Source: Variovorax sp. EL159 (GTDB lineage Bacteria; Pseudomonadota; Gammaproteobacteria; Burkholderiales; Burkholderiaceae_C). Taken from it: a DNA stretch of 64,000 nt. The DNA lies in the NCBI RefSeq assembly GCF_900100965.1, contig NZ_FMUJ01000009.1:156707-220706 (forward strand), given 5' to 3'. A program made the position numbers and the translations under genes. Shown here piece by piece: positions 32,108-41,492 of the stretch (position 1 is its first letter; every line of letters starts with the position of its first letter). Below the pieces are notes generated by a model. That model was not told the DNA's origin and did no database searches. It saw only the letters and a list, made by a program, of their open reading frames with translations.

Positions 32108-33262
32108 TCAGTCTTTCGTGAGGTAGCCGGCAATCTCGAGGCCGTAGCCCGCGGCCATGCTCGGCATGCGACGCGGCGTGCCCAGCAGGTTCATCTTGTG
32201 CACGCCGCATTCGCGCAGGATCTGCGCGCCGATGCCGTAGCTGCGCAGGTCCATGCGGCCGCGCTCGGGGGCTTGCGCGGGGCGCGCGGTGCCGTCGAAC
32301 TGGGCCAGCAACTCGTTGGCCGATTCGCCGCAGTTCAGCAGCACGGCCACGCCCTTGCCCTCGGTCGCGATGTGCGAGAGGCTGGCGTCCAGGCTCCACG
32401 AGTGCAGCGAGCGGTTGATTTCGAGCGCGTCGAGCACCGACAGCGGCTCGTGCACGCGCACCGACACCGTGTCCTCGGGCGCCCACTTGCCGCGCACCAG
32501 CGCCAGGTGCACGCCACGGCTGGGCTTGTCGAGGAAGGCGTGGGCGGTGAAGGCGCCCCAGGCCGTTTGAATCTCGCGGCAGCCGACTTTTTCGACCAGC
32601 GATTCGGTGCGGCTGCGGTGCTCGATCAGCGCGGCGATGGTGCCGATCTTGATGTTGTGCTCGGCCGCGAAGATCTGCAGGTCGGGCAGGCGCGCCATCG
32701 TGCCGTCTTCATTCATCACCTCGCAGATCACCGAGGCGGGCGAGCAGCCGGCCATGGCGGCGAGGTCGCAGCCGGCTTCAGTGTGGCCTGCACGCATGAG
32801 CACGCCGCCGTCCACCGCCTGCAGCGGGAAGATGTGACCGGGCTGCACGAGGTCGGCGGCCACGGCGTTGGGCGCGACGGCGGCCTGCACGGTGCGTGAA
32901 CGGTCGGCGGCCGAAATGCCGGTGGTCACGCCTTCGGCAGCCTCGATGGAGACGGTGAACGCGGTCGAGTGCTTGGCACCGTTGCGCTGGACCATCGGCG
33001 GCAGCTGCAGCCGCTCGCACATCTCGCGCGAGAGCGTCAGGCAGATCAGGCCGCGCGCATGGCGGGCCATGAAGTTGATGGCTTCGGGCGTGATGTGGTC
33101 GGCCGCGATGACGATGTCGCCTTCGTTCTCGCGGTCTTCCTCATCGACCAGGATCACCATGCGGCCGGCGGCGAGCTCGGCCACGATTTCCTCGACCGAG
33201 GCAATCGGTGCGGGGGCGCGCGCGGCGCGGGGGGCGCCGATGGGCGTGACGGAGGCGTTCAT
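32108..33262 (-). CDS. ribBA: DHBP synthase fused to a degenerate GTP cyclohydrolase II domain (RibBX type)
   Basis: A 384-residue fusion. The N-terminal 3,4-dihydroxy-2-butanone-4-phosphate synthase is intact: DEEDRENEGDI (residues 40-50), the GLICLTLS strand and RAGHTEAG with its histidine. The C-terminal RibA-like half lacks the three zinc cysteines of GTP cyclohydrolase II; the region that should read SECxTGD...RCDCG is VRVHEPLSVLDALEI (about 268-282), and the GTP-binding QEGRG motif is also absent (TEGKG). It should therefore supply only RibB activity, as in RibBX proteins; a true ribA must be elsewhere. Its ATG overlaps the ribE stop. Confidence 0.93.
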   Translation of the reverse strand: MNASVTPIGAPRAARAPAPIASVEEIVAELAAGRMVILVDEEDRENEGDIVIAADHITPEAINFMARHARGLICLTLSREMCERLQLPPMVQRNGAKHSTAFTVSIEAAEGVTTGISAADRSRTVQAAVAPNAVAADLVQPGHIFPLQAVDGGVLMRAGHTEAGCDLAAMAGCSPASVICEVMNEDGTMARLPDLQIFAAEHNIKIGTIAALIEHRSRTESLVEKVGCREIQTAWGAFTAHAFLDKPSRGVHLALVRGKWAPEDTVSVRVHEPLSVLDALEINRSLHSWSLDASLSHIATEGKGVAVLLNCGESANELLAQFDGTARPAQAPERGRMDLRSYGIGAQILRECGVHKMNLLGTPRRMPSMAAGYGLEIAGYLTKD

Positions 33263-33912
33263 GAAGCGGTGTCCTTGGATGGCGGGACCAGCACGCCGGC
33301 CTGGAGCATGCGCTCCACGTAGCGCGCCACGGTATCGATTTCGAGGTTGACCTTCGAGCCGGCCTTCAGGCCGCCGAGGGAGGTGTTGTCGACGGTGTGC
33401 GGGATCAGGTTGATGCTGATCTCGGCGCCGCCTTCGATGTCTTTCACGCTGTTGACCGTGAGGCTCACGCCGTTGACGGTGATCGAGCCCTTGTAGGCCA
33501 GGAAGCGGGCGAGGGCGGGCGGTGCGACCACGCGCAGCTCCCAGCTTTCGCCGATCGGCTCGAAGAAGCTCACCGCGCCGATGCCGTCCACGTGGCCGGA
33601 CACGATGTGCCCGCCCAGCCGGTCGCTGGCGCGCAAGGCCTTCTCGAGGTTGATGCGGCTGCCTTCGTCGGTCAGGCCCGCGGTCTTGTCGAGCGATTCG
33701 GCGGAGATGTCGATGGTGAACTGCTGTCGCTCGGGCAGGAGCGTGGTGACGGTCATGCAGGCGCCGTTGAGCGCGATGCTGTCGCCAAGCCCCACGTCAT
33801 CGAGGTACCCGTCGGGCACCGCAATGCTGAGTCTTTTGCCAAAGGAGGAGGAGGTGCCGAGGTCGTGGATGGCGGCGATGCGCCCCACGCCGGTGATGAT
33901 TCCGGTGAACAT
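33259..33912 (-). CDS. ribE: Riboflavin synthase alpha chain
   Basis: A 217-residue enzyme with two homologous lumazine-binding barrels; it dismutates two lumazines into riboflavin. It starts MFTGIITGVGRI, as nearly all family members, with GDSIALNGACMTV in repeat one and GHIVSGHVDGIG and KGSITVNGVSLTVN in repeat two. Its stop overlaps the next ATG (ATGA). The 133-base gap from ribD holds two GC-rich hairpins. Confidence 0.96.
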   Translation of the reverse strand: MFTGIITGVGRIAAIHDLGTSSSFGKRLSIAVPDGYLDDVGLGDSIALNGACMTVTTLLPERQQFTIDISAESLDKTAGLTDEGSRINLEKALRASDRLGGHIVSGHVDGIGAVSFFEPIGESWELRVVAPPALARFLAYKGSITVNGVSLTVNSVKDIEGGAEISINLIPHTVDNTSLGGLKAGSKVNLEIDTVARYVERMLQAGVLVPPSKDTAS

Positions 33913-33953
33913 TCGCACATTTTCGCAGACATCGGGAGCCCTCCGGTTTTTCG

Positions 33954-33995
33954 TGGCGCTTTGCGCCATGTAATTCGCGCCCCGGAGGGGGCGCG
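33954..33995 (-). repeat. Two adjacent GC hairpins between ribD and ribE
   Basis: TGGCGC-TTT-GCGCCA (33954-33968) and CGCGCCCC-GGAG-GGGGCGCG (33976-33995) are perfect inverted repeats. Neither has a T run on the minus strand. They may be processing, attenuation or dispersed palindromic elements. No FMN riboswitch consensus is present. Confidence 0.5.
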
Positions 33996-34045
33996 GCTGG
34001 CCTTGGGGCGGGTGGCCCCGGCGGTGGCCGCCGTTGCCTCGCCTT

Positions 34046-35173
34046 CTAGAACGCGTCCCTTCCAGCGACCCGGGCCACGATGCGCAGGTCGGGGCCGAGC
34101 ATGTCCACGGACCGGAATTCCAGCGGCAGGACACCCGCCAGCGAGGTCAGCGGACCTTCCGCATGAATGTGGCTGGCAATGTCGAGCCCGCTGCCGATCA
34201 GCTTGGGCGCCATGTAGACCAGCAGTTCGTCGACGCAACCTTCGCGCAGCATCGACCCGTTGAGTTTGTGGCCCGACTCGACGTGCAGCTCGTTGACGCC
34301 GCGCGCCGCCAGGTCTTTCAGCAGGGCGGGCAGGTCGACCTTGCCGCCGGCATTCGGCAGGCAGGTGACCGTGGCGCCGCGTGCCTCCAATGCGGCGGCC
34401 TTGGCTTCGTCGCGGCTGGCCGCGTAGATCCATACCGGGCGGCCTGCTATGAATATGTGAGCGTCGACCGGCGTCTGGAGCCGGCTGTCCACCACCACGA
34501 GGTGCGGCTGGCGCGGGGTATCGACCAGCCGCACGTCCAGGCGCGGGTTGTCTTCGAGCACCGTGCCGACGCCCGTCAGCACCGCGCTGGCCCGGGCCCG
34601 CCAGGCATGGCCGTCGGTGCGGGCTGCTTCCGACGTGATCCATTGGCTCACGCCGTTGTCGAGCCCGGTCTTGCCATCGAGCGAGGCCGCGACCTTCAGG
34701 CGAACCCACGGTTGCTTGCGCACCATGCGGCTGAAGAAGCCGATGTTGAGTTCACGCGACTCAGCGGCACCAGGTCCGATCTCGACGTCGACGCCCGCCG
34801 CGCGCAGGCGCTCGAAGCCTTGCCCCGCCACCAACGGATTGGGGTCGGCAAGCGATGCCACGACCCGCCGCACGCCCGCCGCGATCAGCGCGTCGCAGCA
34901 GGGGCCGGTGCGGCCATGGTGCGAGCACGGCTCGAGCGTGACGTACGCCGTGGCGCCCGCGACCGAATGGCCCTGCGCCGCGGCATCGCGCAGCGCCATC
35001 ACTTCGGCATGCGGGCCGCCCGCCTTTTGCGTATGACCCTGGCCCAGCACGCGGCCATCGGCATCGCACAGCACACAGCCCACGCGCGGATTCGGATCGG
35101 TCAGCAGCAGCGCCGAGGTGGCGAGACGCAACGCAGTGGCGATGTGCTGCGCGTCTTGTTCGTGAGAGGGCAT
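34046..35173 (-). CDS. ribD: Bifunctional riboflavin deaminase/reductase RibD
   Basis: A 375-residue two-domain enzyme for the second and third steps of riboflavin synthesis. The zinc deaminase domain has H55-A-E57 and PCSHHGRTGPCC (C83, C92); the NADPH reductase domain has RLKVAASLDGKTGL and a C-terminal half ending ELLVYMAPKLIGSGLD. The chosen ATG (MPSHEQD) gives the usual length; the frame stays open upstream. A TATGAT box (35215-35210) could be its -10. It heads the riboflavin series and is divergent from the pilin operon. Confidence 0.94.
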   Translation of the reverse strand: MPSHEQDAQHIATALRLATSALLLTDPNPRVGCVLCDADGRVLGQGHTQKAGGPHAEVMALRDAAAQGHSVAGATAYVTLEPCSHHGRTGPCCDALIAAGVRRVVASLADPNPLVAGQGFERLRAAGVDVEIGPGAAESRELNIGFFSRMVRKQPWVRLKVAASLDGKTGLDNGVSQWITSEAARTDGHAWRARASAVLTGVGTVLEDNPRLDVRLVDTPRQPHLVVVDSRLQTPVDAHIFIAGRPVWIYAASRDEAKAAALEARGATVTCLPNAGGKVDLPALLKDLAARGVNELHVESGHKLNGSMLREGCVDELLVYMAPKLIGSGLDIASHIHAEGPLTSLAGVLPLEFRSVDMLGPDLRIVARVAGRDAF

Positions 35174-35301
35174 GGGTTTCGTGGAAGAAATTAACAGCGG
35201 CGTCGCCGGATCATACGAGCGGCATTCGATCGCGGATGAACGGTGCGCAAGCCTTCGCGAAGGTCCCCTTACGCTTGAAGTTCGATGGCGGGAACAAACA
35301 A

Positions 35302-35315
35302 GCAACTCGAGTTGC
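35302..35315. promoter_or_regulatory. 14-base perfect palindrome upstream of pilV
   Basis: GCAACTCGAGTTGC is a perfect palindrome 25 bases before the pilV ATG, in the region divergent from ribD. A dimeric regulator could bind here. Confidence 0.4.
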
Positions 35316-35340
35316 AACACAAGAGGGAGGGCATCGACAC

Positions 35341-35928
35341 ATGGCTTCATCGAAGCATCGGGGCACGGGCTTTTCGCTCGTGGAGGTACTCGTTTCCATC
35401 GTCGTGCTGAGCGTGGGCTTGCTCGGCACCGTGCGCATGCTGCTGGCATCCGTGCGCACGAGCAACGAAGCCGCAACATTTACTGCCGCGGTCAACCTTG
35501 TGCGCGAACTGTCGGAGAAGGCGCGCATGAACAAGGGCGTTGCGACAAGCAACAGCACGGCCAATGCGTACCTGGTCGAGCAGCGAGCGGTGGGCGTCGG
35601 CAGCGATGCGGGTTCCGCTGGCCGGACGTGCATGGCGTCCGGTGCCGCTTGTGATGCAGCGCAACTGGCGGCATGGGACATGCGCGAGTGGCTGCAGCGC
35701 ATTGCCAAGGCATTGCCTGAAGCCCGCGTCAGCGTGTGCTTCGACGAAACCCCCTGGAGCGATGCAGCGGCCGAGTACGCATGGCCCTGCAGCCACACGG
35801 GCCGCAACGTGGTCGTCAAGCTCGGCTGGACGCCACGCGGTACTGCCGAGACAACGCGCCTGTCCGCACCGCGTCTGGTGATGCAACTGGTCCCGGGGCA
35901 CGTGGACCATGTCCATGGCGGGACGTGA
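35341..35928 (+). CDS. pilV: Type IV pilus minor pilin PilV
   Basis: A 195-residue type IV minor pilin. A class III signal peptide is cleaved by PilD after G10 in TGFSLVEVLVS, leaving F at +1 and E at +5, followed by a hydrophobic helix. Four cysteines lie in the globular domain. The start has a GAGGGAGGG ribosome binding site; a longer in-frame start at 35236 would give an improbable leader. It opens the minor-pilin operon and overlaps pilW by 20 bases. Minor pilins prime pilus assembly and carry PilY1 at the tip. Confidence 0.9.
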   Translation: MASSKHRGTGFSLVEVLVSIVVLSVGLLGTVRMLLASVRTSNEAATFTAAVNLVRELSEKARMNKGVATSNSTANAYLVEQRAVGVGSDAGSAGRTCMASGAACDAAQLAAWDMREWLQRIAKALPEARVSVCFDETPWSDAAAEYAWPCSHTGRNVVVKLGWTPRGTAETTRLSAPRLVMQLVPGHVDHVHGGT

Positions 35929-36889
35929 ATCGATGCGGCCCGCGCCGCAGCGCGGAGTGACGCTGGTCGAGCTGCTGGTCGCCGTGGCCATCGCATTGGG
36001 ACTGGTGCTTGCCGCCACGGCCACATTCGTCGGCAGCCGCCAGTTGTTCCAGACCCATACGGAAGCCCAGGCGGTCGAAGATTCGTTGCGGTTCGCCGGC
36101 TTCGTCGTCAGAGGCATCGTGCGCCAGGCCGGCTATGCCGACTACGCGCCCGACTACATCGACGCCGATGGCATGTCGGCCACAGGGAGCAACGCGACCT
36201 TGCTCGCGTCGTCGGCCGACCCGTTCGACCTGAACATCGTCGGTGCGCGCAATACGCGTGTGAGCGCTGTCGGCAATGGCTATGGCACGCACGACACCCG
36301 GGGTGTGAACGGCAGCGACTCGCTGCTCGTGCGCTTCTTCGGCCGCAGCCGGTCGAGCGGAGGCGGTGTCGAGCCGGACGGCACCATGGTCGATTGCATG
36401 GGCTTTGCGCAGCCCGGACCTACGGCCGGTCGCTCCGCATCCGCAGACCGCGCATGGAGCTTCTTCTACGTCGCGCAGGCGGCGGACGGCGAGCCCGAGC
36501 TCTACTGCAAGTACCGCAGCGAAAAGGACGGCAGGTTCAGGGCCGAACCGCTGGCGCGTGGCATCGAGGTCTTCAAGGTCGTCTACGGCTACGACGGCAA
36601 TGGCGACGGTGTTCCCGAGCGCTGGCTCGATGCGGCGCAGATCGAAGCGCAGGCCACCTCCGCCGCGAAGGTCGCCGACGAATGGCGCAAGGTGGTCGGG
36701 CTGCGCATCGGCATGGTGGCGCGCAGCGCGCGCGACAACAGCGCACCGCGGCAGGCGAGCGAACTGCTCTACCCGCTGGGCCCCACGTTCTTCGACGTGA
36801 GCTTCAAGCCCAAGCCCGACGGCAGGCTGCGGCGCGTCGCGACCTTCACGGTCATGTTGCGCAATGTCGTGAAAGACCCGGTGCCATGA
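35909..36889 (+). CDS. pilW: Type IV pilus minor pilin PilW
   Basis: A 326-residue GspJ-like minor pilin. The prepilin site is QRGVTLVELLVAVAIALGL (G16 at -1, E21 at +5). The C-terminal domain has DGNGDGVPERWLDA, a D-x-N-x-D calcium-loop-like stretch common in PilW. Alternative ATGs lie 2 and 8 codons in. It overlaps pilV at its start and pilX at its end (ATGA). It is part of the initiating complex with PilV, PilX, PilE and FimT. Confidence 0.9.
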   Translation: MSMAGRESMRPAPQRGVTLVELLVAVAIALGLVLAATATFVGSRQLFQTHTEAQAVEDSLRFAGFVVRGIVRQAGYADYAPDYIDADGMSATGSNATLLASSADPFDLNIVGARNTRVSAVGNGYGTHDTRGVNGSDSLLVRFFGRSRSSGGGVEPDGTMVDCMGFAQPGPTAGRSASADRAWSFFYVAQAADGEPELYCKYRSEKDGRFRAEPLARGIEVFKVVYGYDGNGDGVPERWLDAAQIEAQATSAAKVADEWRKVVGLRIGMVARSARDNSAPRQASELLYPLGPTFFDVSFKPKPDGRLRRVATFTVMLRNVVKDPVP

Positions 36890-37539
36890 GGCAGGCCACC
36901 CGATCCTCGTCGCGCGGCTTCTCGCTGATCGTCGTGATGCTCATGCTGATCGCCGTCTCGGTGCTCGGCCTTGGCGCGGCGCAGATGTCGCTTGTCAATG
37001 AACGCAGCGCACGCAACGACCGCGACACCGAAGTGGCGTTCCAGGCCGCCGAAGCCGCACTGGTCGATGCCGAGAGCGATGTGCTCGGGCCCAACGACGG
37101 CGCGCGGCAACGCCTGTGCCTTTTCAGCAGCACTGACGCAACGGCGTTCGTGAACGGATGCGGTGGTGAAGGCGAGCAGCAGGGGCTGTGCGCGCCGGGC
37201 GAATCCGGCAGCGAGCCGGCCTGGATGGCGGCCGACTTCTCGGCCGATGCAGGCAAGTCCGTCGCCTACGGCACCTTCACGGGGCAGCGCTACCTCAGCG
37301 GCGAGTCGGCGCGGGGCTCGCCTGCCGGCGCACTGTCTGCGCGAGCACCGCGCTACATCGTGGAGGCGCTTCGCCATCGCGGTGGCTGGCAGGCCGACCA
37401 GCTCCAGAGCGCGGGTGCCGGCGACGCTCGCTACATCTTTCGCGTCACCGCCATCGGCTACGGCATGCGCGAGGAGACGCAGGTGGTGCTGCAGACCAGC
37501 TTGTACAAACCGGCGGCCAGCCCCGGCTGCTCTTCATGA
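36886..37539 (+). CDS. pilX: Type IV pilus minor pilin PilX
   Basis: A 217-residue GspK/PilX-like minor pilin. The prepilin cleavage site is SRGFSLIVVMLML with glycine at -1; the +5 position is valine instead of glutamate, the hallmark of the tip pilin that needs no E5 salt bridge. Cysteines at LCLF, NGCGG, LCAP and PGCSS could form two disulfides. Start and stop each overlap a neighbour (ATGA), linking it tightly to pilW and pilY1. Confidence 0.88.
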   Translation: MRQATRSSSRGFSLIVVMLMLIAVSVLGLGAAQMSLVNERSARNDRDTEVAFQAAEAALVDAESDVLGPNDGARQRLCLFSSTDATAFVNGCGGEGEQQGLCAPGESGSEPAWMAADFSADAGKSVAYGTFTGQRYLSGESARGSPAGALSARAPRYIVEALRHRGGWQADQLQSAGAGDARYIFRVTAIGYGMREETQVVLQTSLYKPAASPGCSS

Positions 37540-40500
37540 AAGGCAGGACCTGCATGCGTGGTCTTCCTGTTGCTGGCATTGCCGCCTTGCTTCTTTGCGT
37601 CGTCGGTTGTGCGCAAGCCGCCGGCCCGGCGCTGCCGCCCGATGCGGTGCTGCCGGACGAGCCGCTCGCCTCGCTGGCGGCGCAGGCTGATCCTCACGTG
37701 GTGATTGACCTTGCCTTGAAGGTTGCGAATGCCGGTGCAGCTTACCGGGGACGTTTCGACTGGACGCAAACCTATTCGGGCTACTGGGACCCGATGGGTT
37801 GCTATCGCTATGCGAGTTCCGAGGTGCTTTTCAAGCGCACGTCCAACGCAACGAGGGACCGCGGCGGAGAGATCGTTTGCAGCCACCAGTGGAGCGGCAA
37901 TCTCTTGAACTGGGCGGCGTCTTCCACCCTCGATGCGGTGCGCCTTGCATTGACAGGCGGCGATCGCGTGGTGGACGAGCCCGGCCGGACCGTGTTGCAG
38001 CGCGCCGTGCTGCCGGAAGCGTTCTATCGCAGCAGCCACTTCGCCGACAAGGCCCTGACGGGCAACCTGGACAAGCTCACGCCGCTGGTCACGGGCGGTG
38101 CCGATGGTGTGCGTGCCACGGACACGATCCACTTCAACAGTTGCCTCGACCGCTTGTTCATCGGCCCGACCGCCACGGGGATTTGCCTCGAACCCGGGCG
38201 CGACCAGCACCACGGCCCGGGTCTTGCCAGCGCGCCCTACGTTGCACGCGTGGAAGTCTGCTCGCCTGAAGAGGCCGCAACGCGTCGCAATCTCTGCTTC
38301 AAGTACCCCAGCGGCCATTACAAGCCCATCGGCGCCCTGCAGGCGCATTCGGAGCGAATGCGTTTTTCCGTCTTCGGCTACTTGGTGGACGACGACCCTG
38401 CGCGTTACGGCGGCGTGCTGCGCGCGCCCATGACGCACACGGGCCCCACAAAGATCGACGCCGCGTTCGATCGGGTAGACAACACGCAGGCGGAATGGGA
38501 TGCCAACACCGGCGTCTTCAAGGCCGACCCCATGTCTTCCGCTGGCGCCCACGATGGCACCGCAATGTTCAGCGGTGTCGTCAACGCCATCAACCGCTTC
38601 GGGCGCAGCGGTGCGCGGCCGGGCAGCTACAACAGCTTCGATCCCGCAGGCGAGCTTTACTACGAGTCGCTGCGCTATCTCCAGGGCAAGCCGCCGAGCC
38701 CGCAAGCCGTGACGGGTCTGACGCCGGGCGACGATGTTCGAAAGGGCGGCCTTCCCGTCTACAACGGCACCAATCACTGGGGCGTGGGCACGCAGGCTCG
38801 AACGCAATCAGCTGTTGCCAGTTGCCAGAGGCGGCACATCCTCGCGATCGGCGATCTGGAAACAGACCACGACCGCTCCTTGCCCGGCAGCACCAGAGGC
38901 GATTCGCTTGCGGATTTCCATCGCGGCTTCAACGGCGCTGCCTACGAACCGGACACGGCCCACTGGACAAGCCTGGTCGGCGCGTTCGAGAACAGGGAGG
39001 TGCTTTCCTACGCGCACCCCTCCGCAAAGACGGGCCTCGTGACCACGGGCAACGGCGGTCTGCCCGCCTTCAACTACAAGGGCGGCGCGCGGCTCACGTC
39101 GAGCAACATCGCGACCGCCGACACCGGTGCCGACAAAGGCTCGTTCGGCATGGCGGGGCTGGCGTACTGGGCGCGCACGCAGCAGCTTCGCCGCGATCTG
39201 CCGGATGCGCGGGTGCAGACCTTCGCCATCGACCTGGGGCAAGGCGAAGACAGCGCGATCCGGCAGAAGCAGCGCGGCAGTGTTTTCTATCTCGCCGCCA
39301 AGTACGGCGGTTTCACGGACAGCAACGAGGACGGCAACCCGTTCCGGGCGTCCGACGGCGCAGGGCGCCCGGATGTGGCGAGCAACACCGAATGGGCCGA
39401 CGGCCTCGATGCGGATGGGCAGCCGAAGCCCTTGAACTACTTTCTGGCGAGCGACCCACGGCAGGTGGTGTCGGCGATCCGCAAGGTCTTCCAGCAGGCG
39501 GCCGCGCCATCGGCGCGCGGTGTGACCGGCGGCGCGATGTCGTCGGACCGGCTCGCGCAGGCAGGGGCAAATTTCTACCTGGCGCAGTCCGGCGGACATC
39601 GGTGGGCGGGCACGCTGCTGTCATACCCGCTCGCGCTCGATGCCCGCACTGGCAGGGTGCAGCGTGGCGATCGACCCGACTGGGACGCGGGCGCCTTGTT
39701 GACCGGCCACCCGGCAGCCCAGCCACCAGTGGCGGCACGCGATCTGTCGAGCAGGCGCATCTTCAGCCTGTCGACAGCCGGTGTCGGCATCCCGTTCGAA
39801 TGGACCGCACTCGACTCAGCCCTTCGCGGCCACCTGGACGCCACACCCTACGCTGAGCCCTCCGCATCGGATGATCTCGGCCCCGAGCGGCTGGCCTATC
39901 TGCGAGGGGAGCGGCGCAAGGAACAGTCGATGCCGGGCGGCGTGTTCCGGGTGCGCGATTCGGTCATGGGCGACGTGGCCCATTCCGTTCCCTTGTTCGT
40001 GAGCGCACGGCAGGGGCGGCAGGCGGCGGTGTACGTCGGCGCCAACGACGGCATGCTTCACGCCTTTTCCGCGCAGACAGGCGAAGAGCTCTTTGCCTAT
40101 GTGCCGCGCGGCATTTTCCCCAGGCTGGCGGCGTACACCTCGCCGGACTACATTCACCAGAGCCATGTCGACGGCTCGCCAGTCATCGGTGAAGTGCCGA
40201 TGGCCAATGGCGTGCGCAGGACGGTGCTGGTCTCCGGCGCCGGCGGTGGGGCCACCGGTGTCTTCGCCCTCGATGTGAGCGACCCCGCGGCGTTCTCCGC
40301 CGCGAAGGTGATGTGGGAGTTCGGCGCCGCGGACGACGCGGACATGGGCCACCTGACGCAGGCGCCGCGCGTGCTGAGGTTCCGCACCTCGGCGGCTGGC
40401 CGCGCGGGGGCAGCCACCTACCGTTGGTTTGCCGTCGTGCCTTCGGGCTTCAACAACGCCAATCCCGAGAAGCGTGCCGCGCTGTTCCTGCTTTCACTCG

Positions 40501-41492
40501 ACAAGCCGGCGGGCGCGGCCTGGGCGCGGGGCGTCAACTTCCACAAGATCGTCCTGCCTCGCCCGGCCGACAACACCATGGTGAACGCGTTGAGCGTGCC
40601 GGGCGACTATGCGGCGGCCGACGGCGCCACGCGATTCCTCTATGCCGGTGACACCCAGGGCAATCTGTGGAAGTTCGACTTCACCGGCAATGCACCGTGG
40701 AGCGAAGGCAACGCGCTGGGGCTCAAGGGCGAGCCGCTGATGGTCGCGACGGTGGCCGAGGGCGGCATGGCTGCCAGGCGCCAGCCGATCACCGTGCAAC
40801 CAGAGGTCGGCGTTGGGCCGGGCGGCGACGCCATCGTGCTTTTCGGCACCGGGAAATTCGTGAGCCCTGAAGACCTGGCTCGCTCGAACCATGGGTTGCA
40901 GACCATGTACGCCGTCTACGACAACGGCACGGCCGTTCCTGCCGGCGCCGCGCGAGCGCAGCTCCAACCGCGCAAGCCGGCCGTCGTGGCGGGGCAGACG
41001 CTTTCGTCCATCGATGGCGATGCGTTCGTGTACGGCGCCTTCGACCGCAAGACGACGAGCCGGCGCGGCTGGTACTTCGATCTGCCGGCGTCACCCGATC
41101 AGGGAGAGCGGCTGGTGTCCAGGCCGGTGCTGGCCGATGGCCAGTTGTTCTTCAGCACGCTGATTCCGCGGGCCAGCGCGTGCGGTGGCGATGCGGGTGG
41201 ACGCAGCTGCGCGGTGAATGCGATGACCGGGCTCTCGAAGGCCGGCACCTGCGAGCCTTTGGAGGCGGCCTTGCCAGGAACGACGCATCTGGTGCAACTG
41301 GGGGAGGCCACCTACAGCGCGACCGATGCGTTCGGGCGCCGGTCCGTCACACGGCGGTTGTCCGTCATCGGTCTGGGCGGCCGGGGCGGCGTCTCGACGG
41401 CCCGGCCTGCCGAGGGCGGCAAGGGGACGCAGGTGGCAGGGCGGCTGAACTGGCGGCAGGTCATCGATTACCGGGGAGCGAAGAAGCAATGA
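37536..41492 (+). CDS. pilY1: Type IV pilus tip adhesin PilY1
   Basis: A protein of about 1318 residues, a PilC/PilY1 tip adhesin and assembly factor. A signal peptide (MRGLPVAGIAALLLCVVGCAQA) follows a short start; the ATG six codons in (37554) is an alternative with AGGCAGG ahead. The N-terminal half resembles the variable, von Willebrand-like part; the C-terminal beta-propeller of Neisseria PilC type contains AVYVGANDGMLHAFSAQTG, AYTSPDYIHQSHVDGSPVIGE and YAGDTQGNLWKFDF. It sits at the pilus tip with the minor pilins and influences adhesion, twitching and surface sensing. ATGA overlaps join it to pilX and pilE. Confidence 0.92.
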   Translation: MKGRTCMRGLPVAGIAALLLCVVGCAQAAGPALPPDAVLPDEPLASLAAQADPHVVIDLALKVANAGAAYRGRFDWTQTYSGYWDPMGCYRYASSEVLFKRTSNATRDRGGEIVCSHQWSGNLLNWAASSTLDAVRLALTGGDRVVDEPGRTVLQRAVLPEAFYRSSHFADKALTGNLDKLTPLVTGGADGVRATDTIHFNSCLDRLFIGPTATGICLEPGRDQHHGPGLASAPYVARVEVCSPEEAATRRNLCFKYPSGHYKPIGALQAHSERMRFSVFGYLVDDDPARYGGVLRAPMTHTGPTKIDAAFDRVDNTQAEWDANTGVFKADPMSSAGAHDGTAMFSGVVNAINRFGRSGARPGSYNSFDPAGELYYESLRYLQGKPPSPQAVTGLTPGDDVRKGGLPVYNGTNHWGVGTQARTQSAVASCQRRHILAIGDLETDHDRSLPGSTRGDSLADFHRGFNGAAYEPDTAHWTSLVGAFENREVLSYAHPSAKTGLVTTGNGGLPAFNYKGGARLTSSNIATADTGADKGSFGMAGLAYWARTQQLRRDLPDARVQTFAIDLGQGEDSAIRQKQRGSVFYLAAKYGGFTDSNEDGNPFRASDGAGRPDVASNTEWADGLDADGQPKPLNYFLASDPRQVVSAIRKVFQQAAAPSARGVTGGAMSSDRLAQAGANFYLAQSGGHRWAGTLLSYPLALDARTGRVQRGDRPDWDAGALLTGHPAAQPPVAARDLSSRRIFSLSTAGVGIPFEWTALDSALRGHLDATPYAEPSASDDLGPERLAYLRGERRKEQSMPGGVFRVRDSVMGDVAHSVPLFVSARQGRQAAVYVGANDGMLHAFSAQTGEELFAYVPRGIFPRLAAYTSPDYIHQSHVDGSPVIGEVPMANGVRRTVLVSGAGGGATGVFALDVSDPAAFSAAKVMWEFGAADDADMGHLTQAPRVLRFRTSAAGRAGAATYRWFAVVPSGFNNANPEKRAALFLLSLDKPAGAAWARGVNFHKIVLPRPADNTMVNALSVPGDYAAADGATRFLYAGDTQGNLWKFDFTGNAPWSEGNALGLKGEPLMVATVAEGGMAARRQPITVQPEVGVGPGGDAIVLFGTGKFVSPEDLARSNHGLQTMYAVYDNGTAVPAGAARAQLQPRKPAVVAGQTLSSIDGDAFVYGAFDRKTTSRRGWYFDLPASPDQGERLVSRPVLADGQLFFSTLIPRASACGGDAGGRSCAVNAMTGLSKAGTCEPLEAALPGTTHLVQLGEATYSATDAFGRRSVTRRLSVIGLGGRGGVSTARPAEGGKGTQVAGRLNWRQVIDYRGAKKQ

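Noticed and set aside
35174..35340. FMN riboswitch before ribD
   Set aside because: The conserved RFN blocks were looked for on the minus strand and are absent; only a TATGAT box and small palindromes are present.
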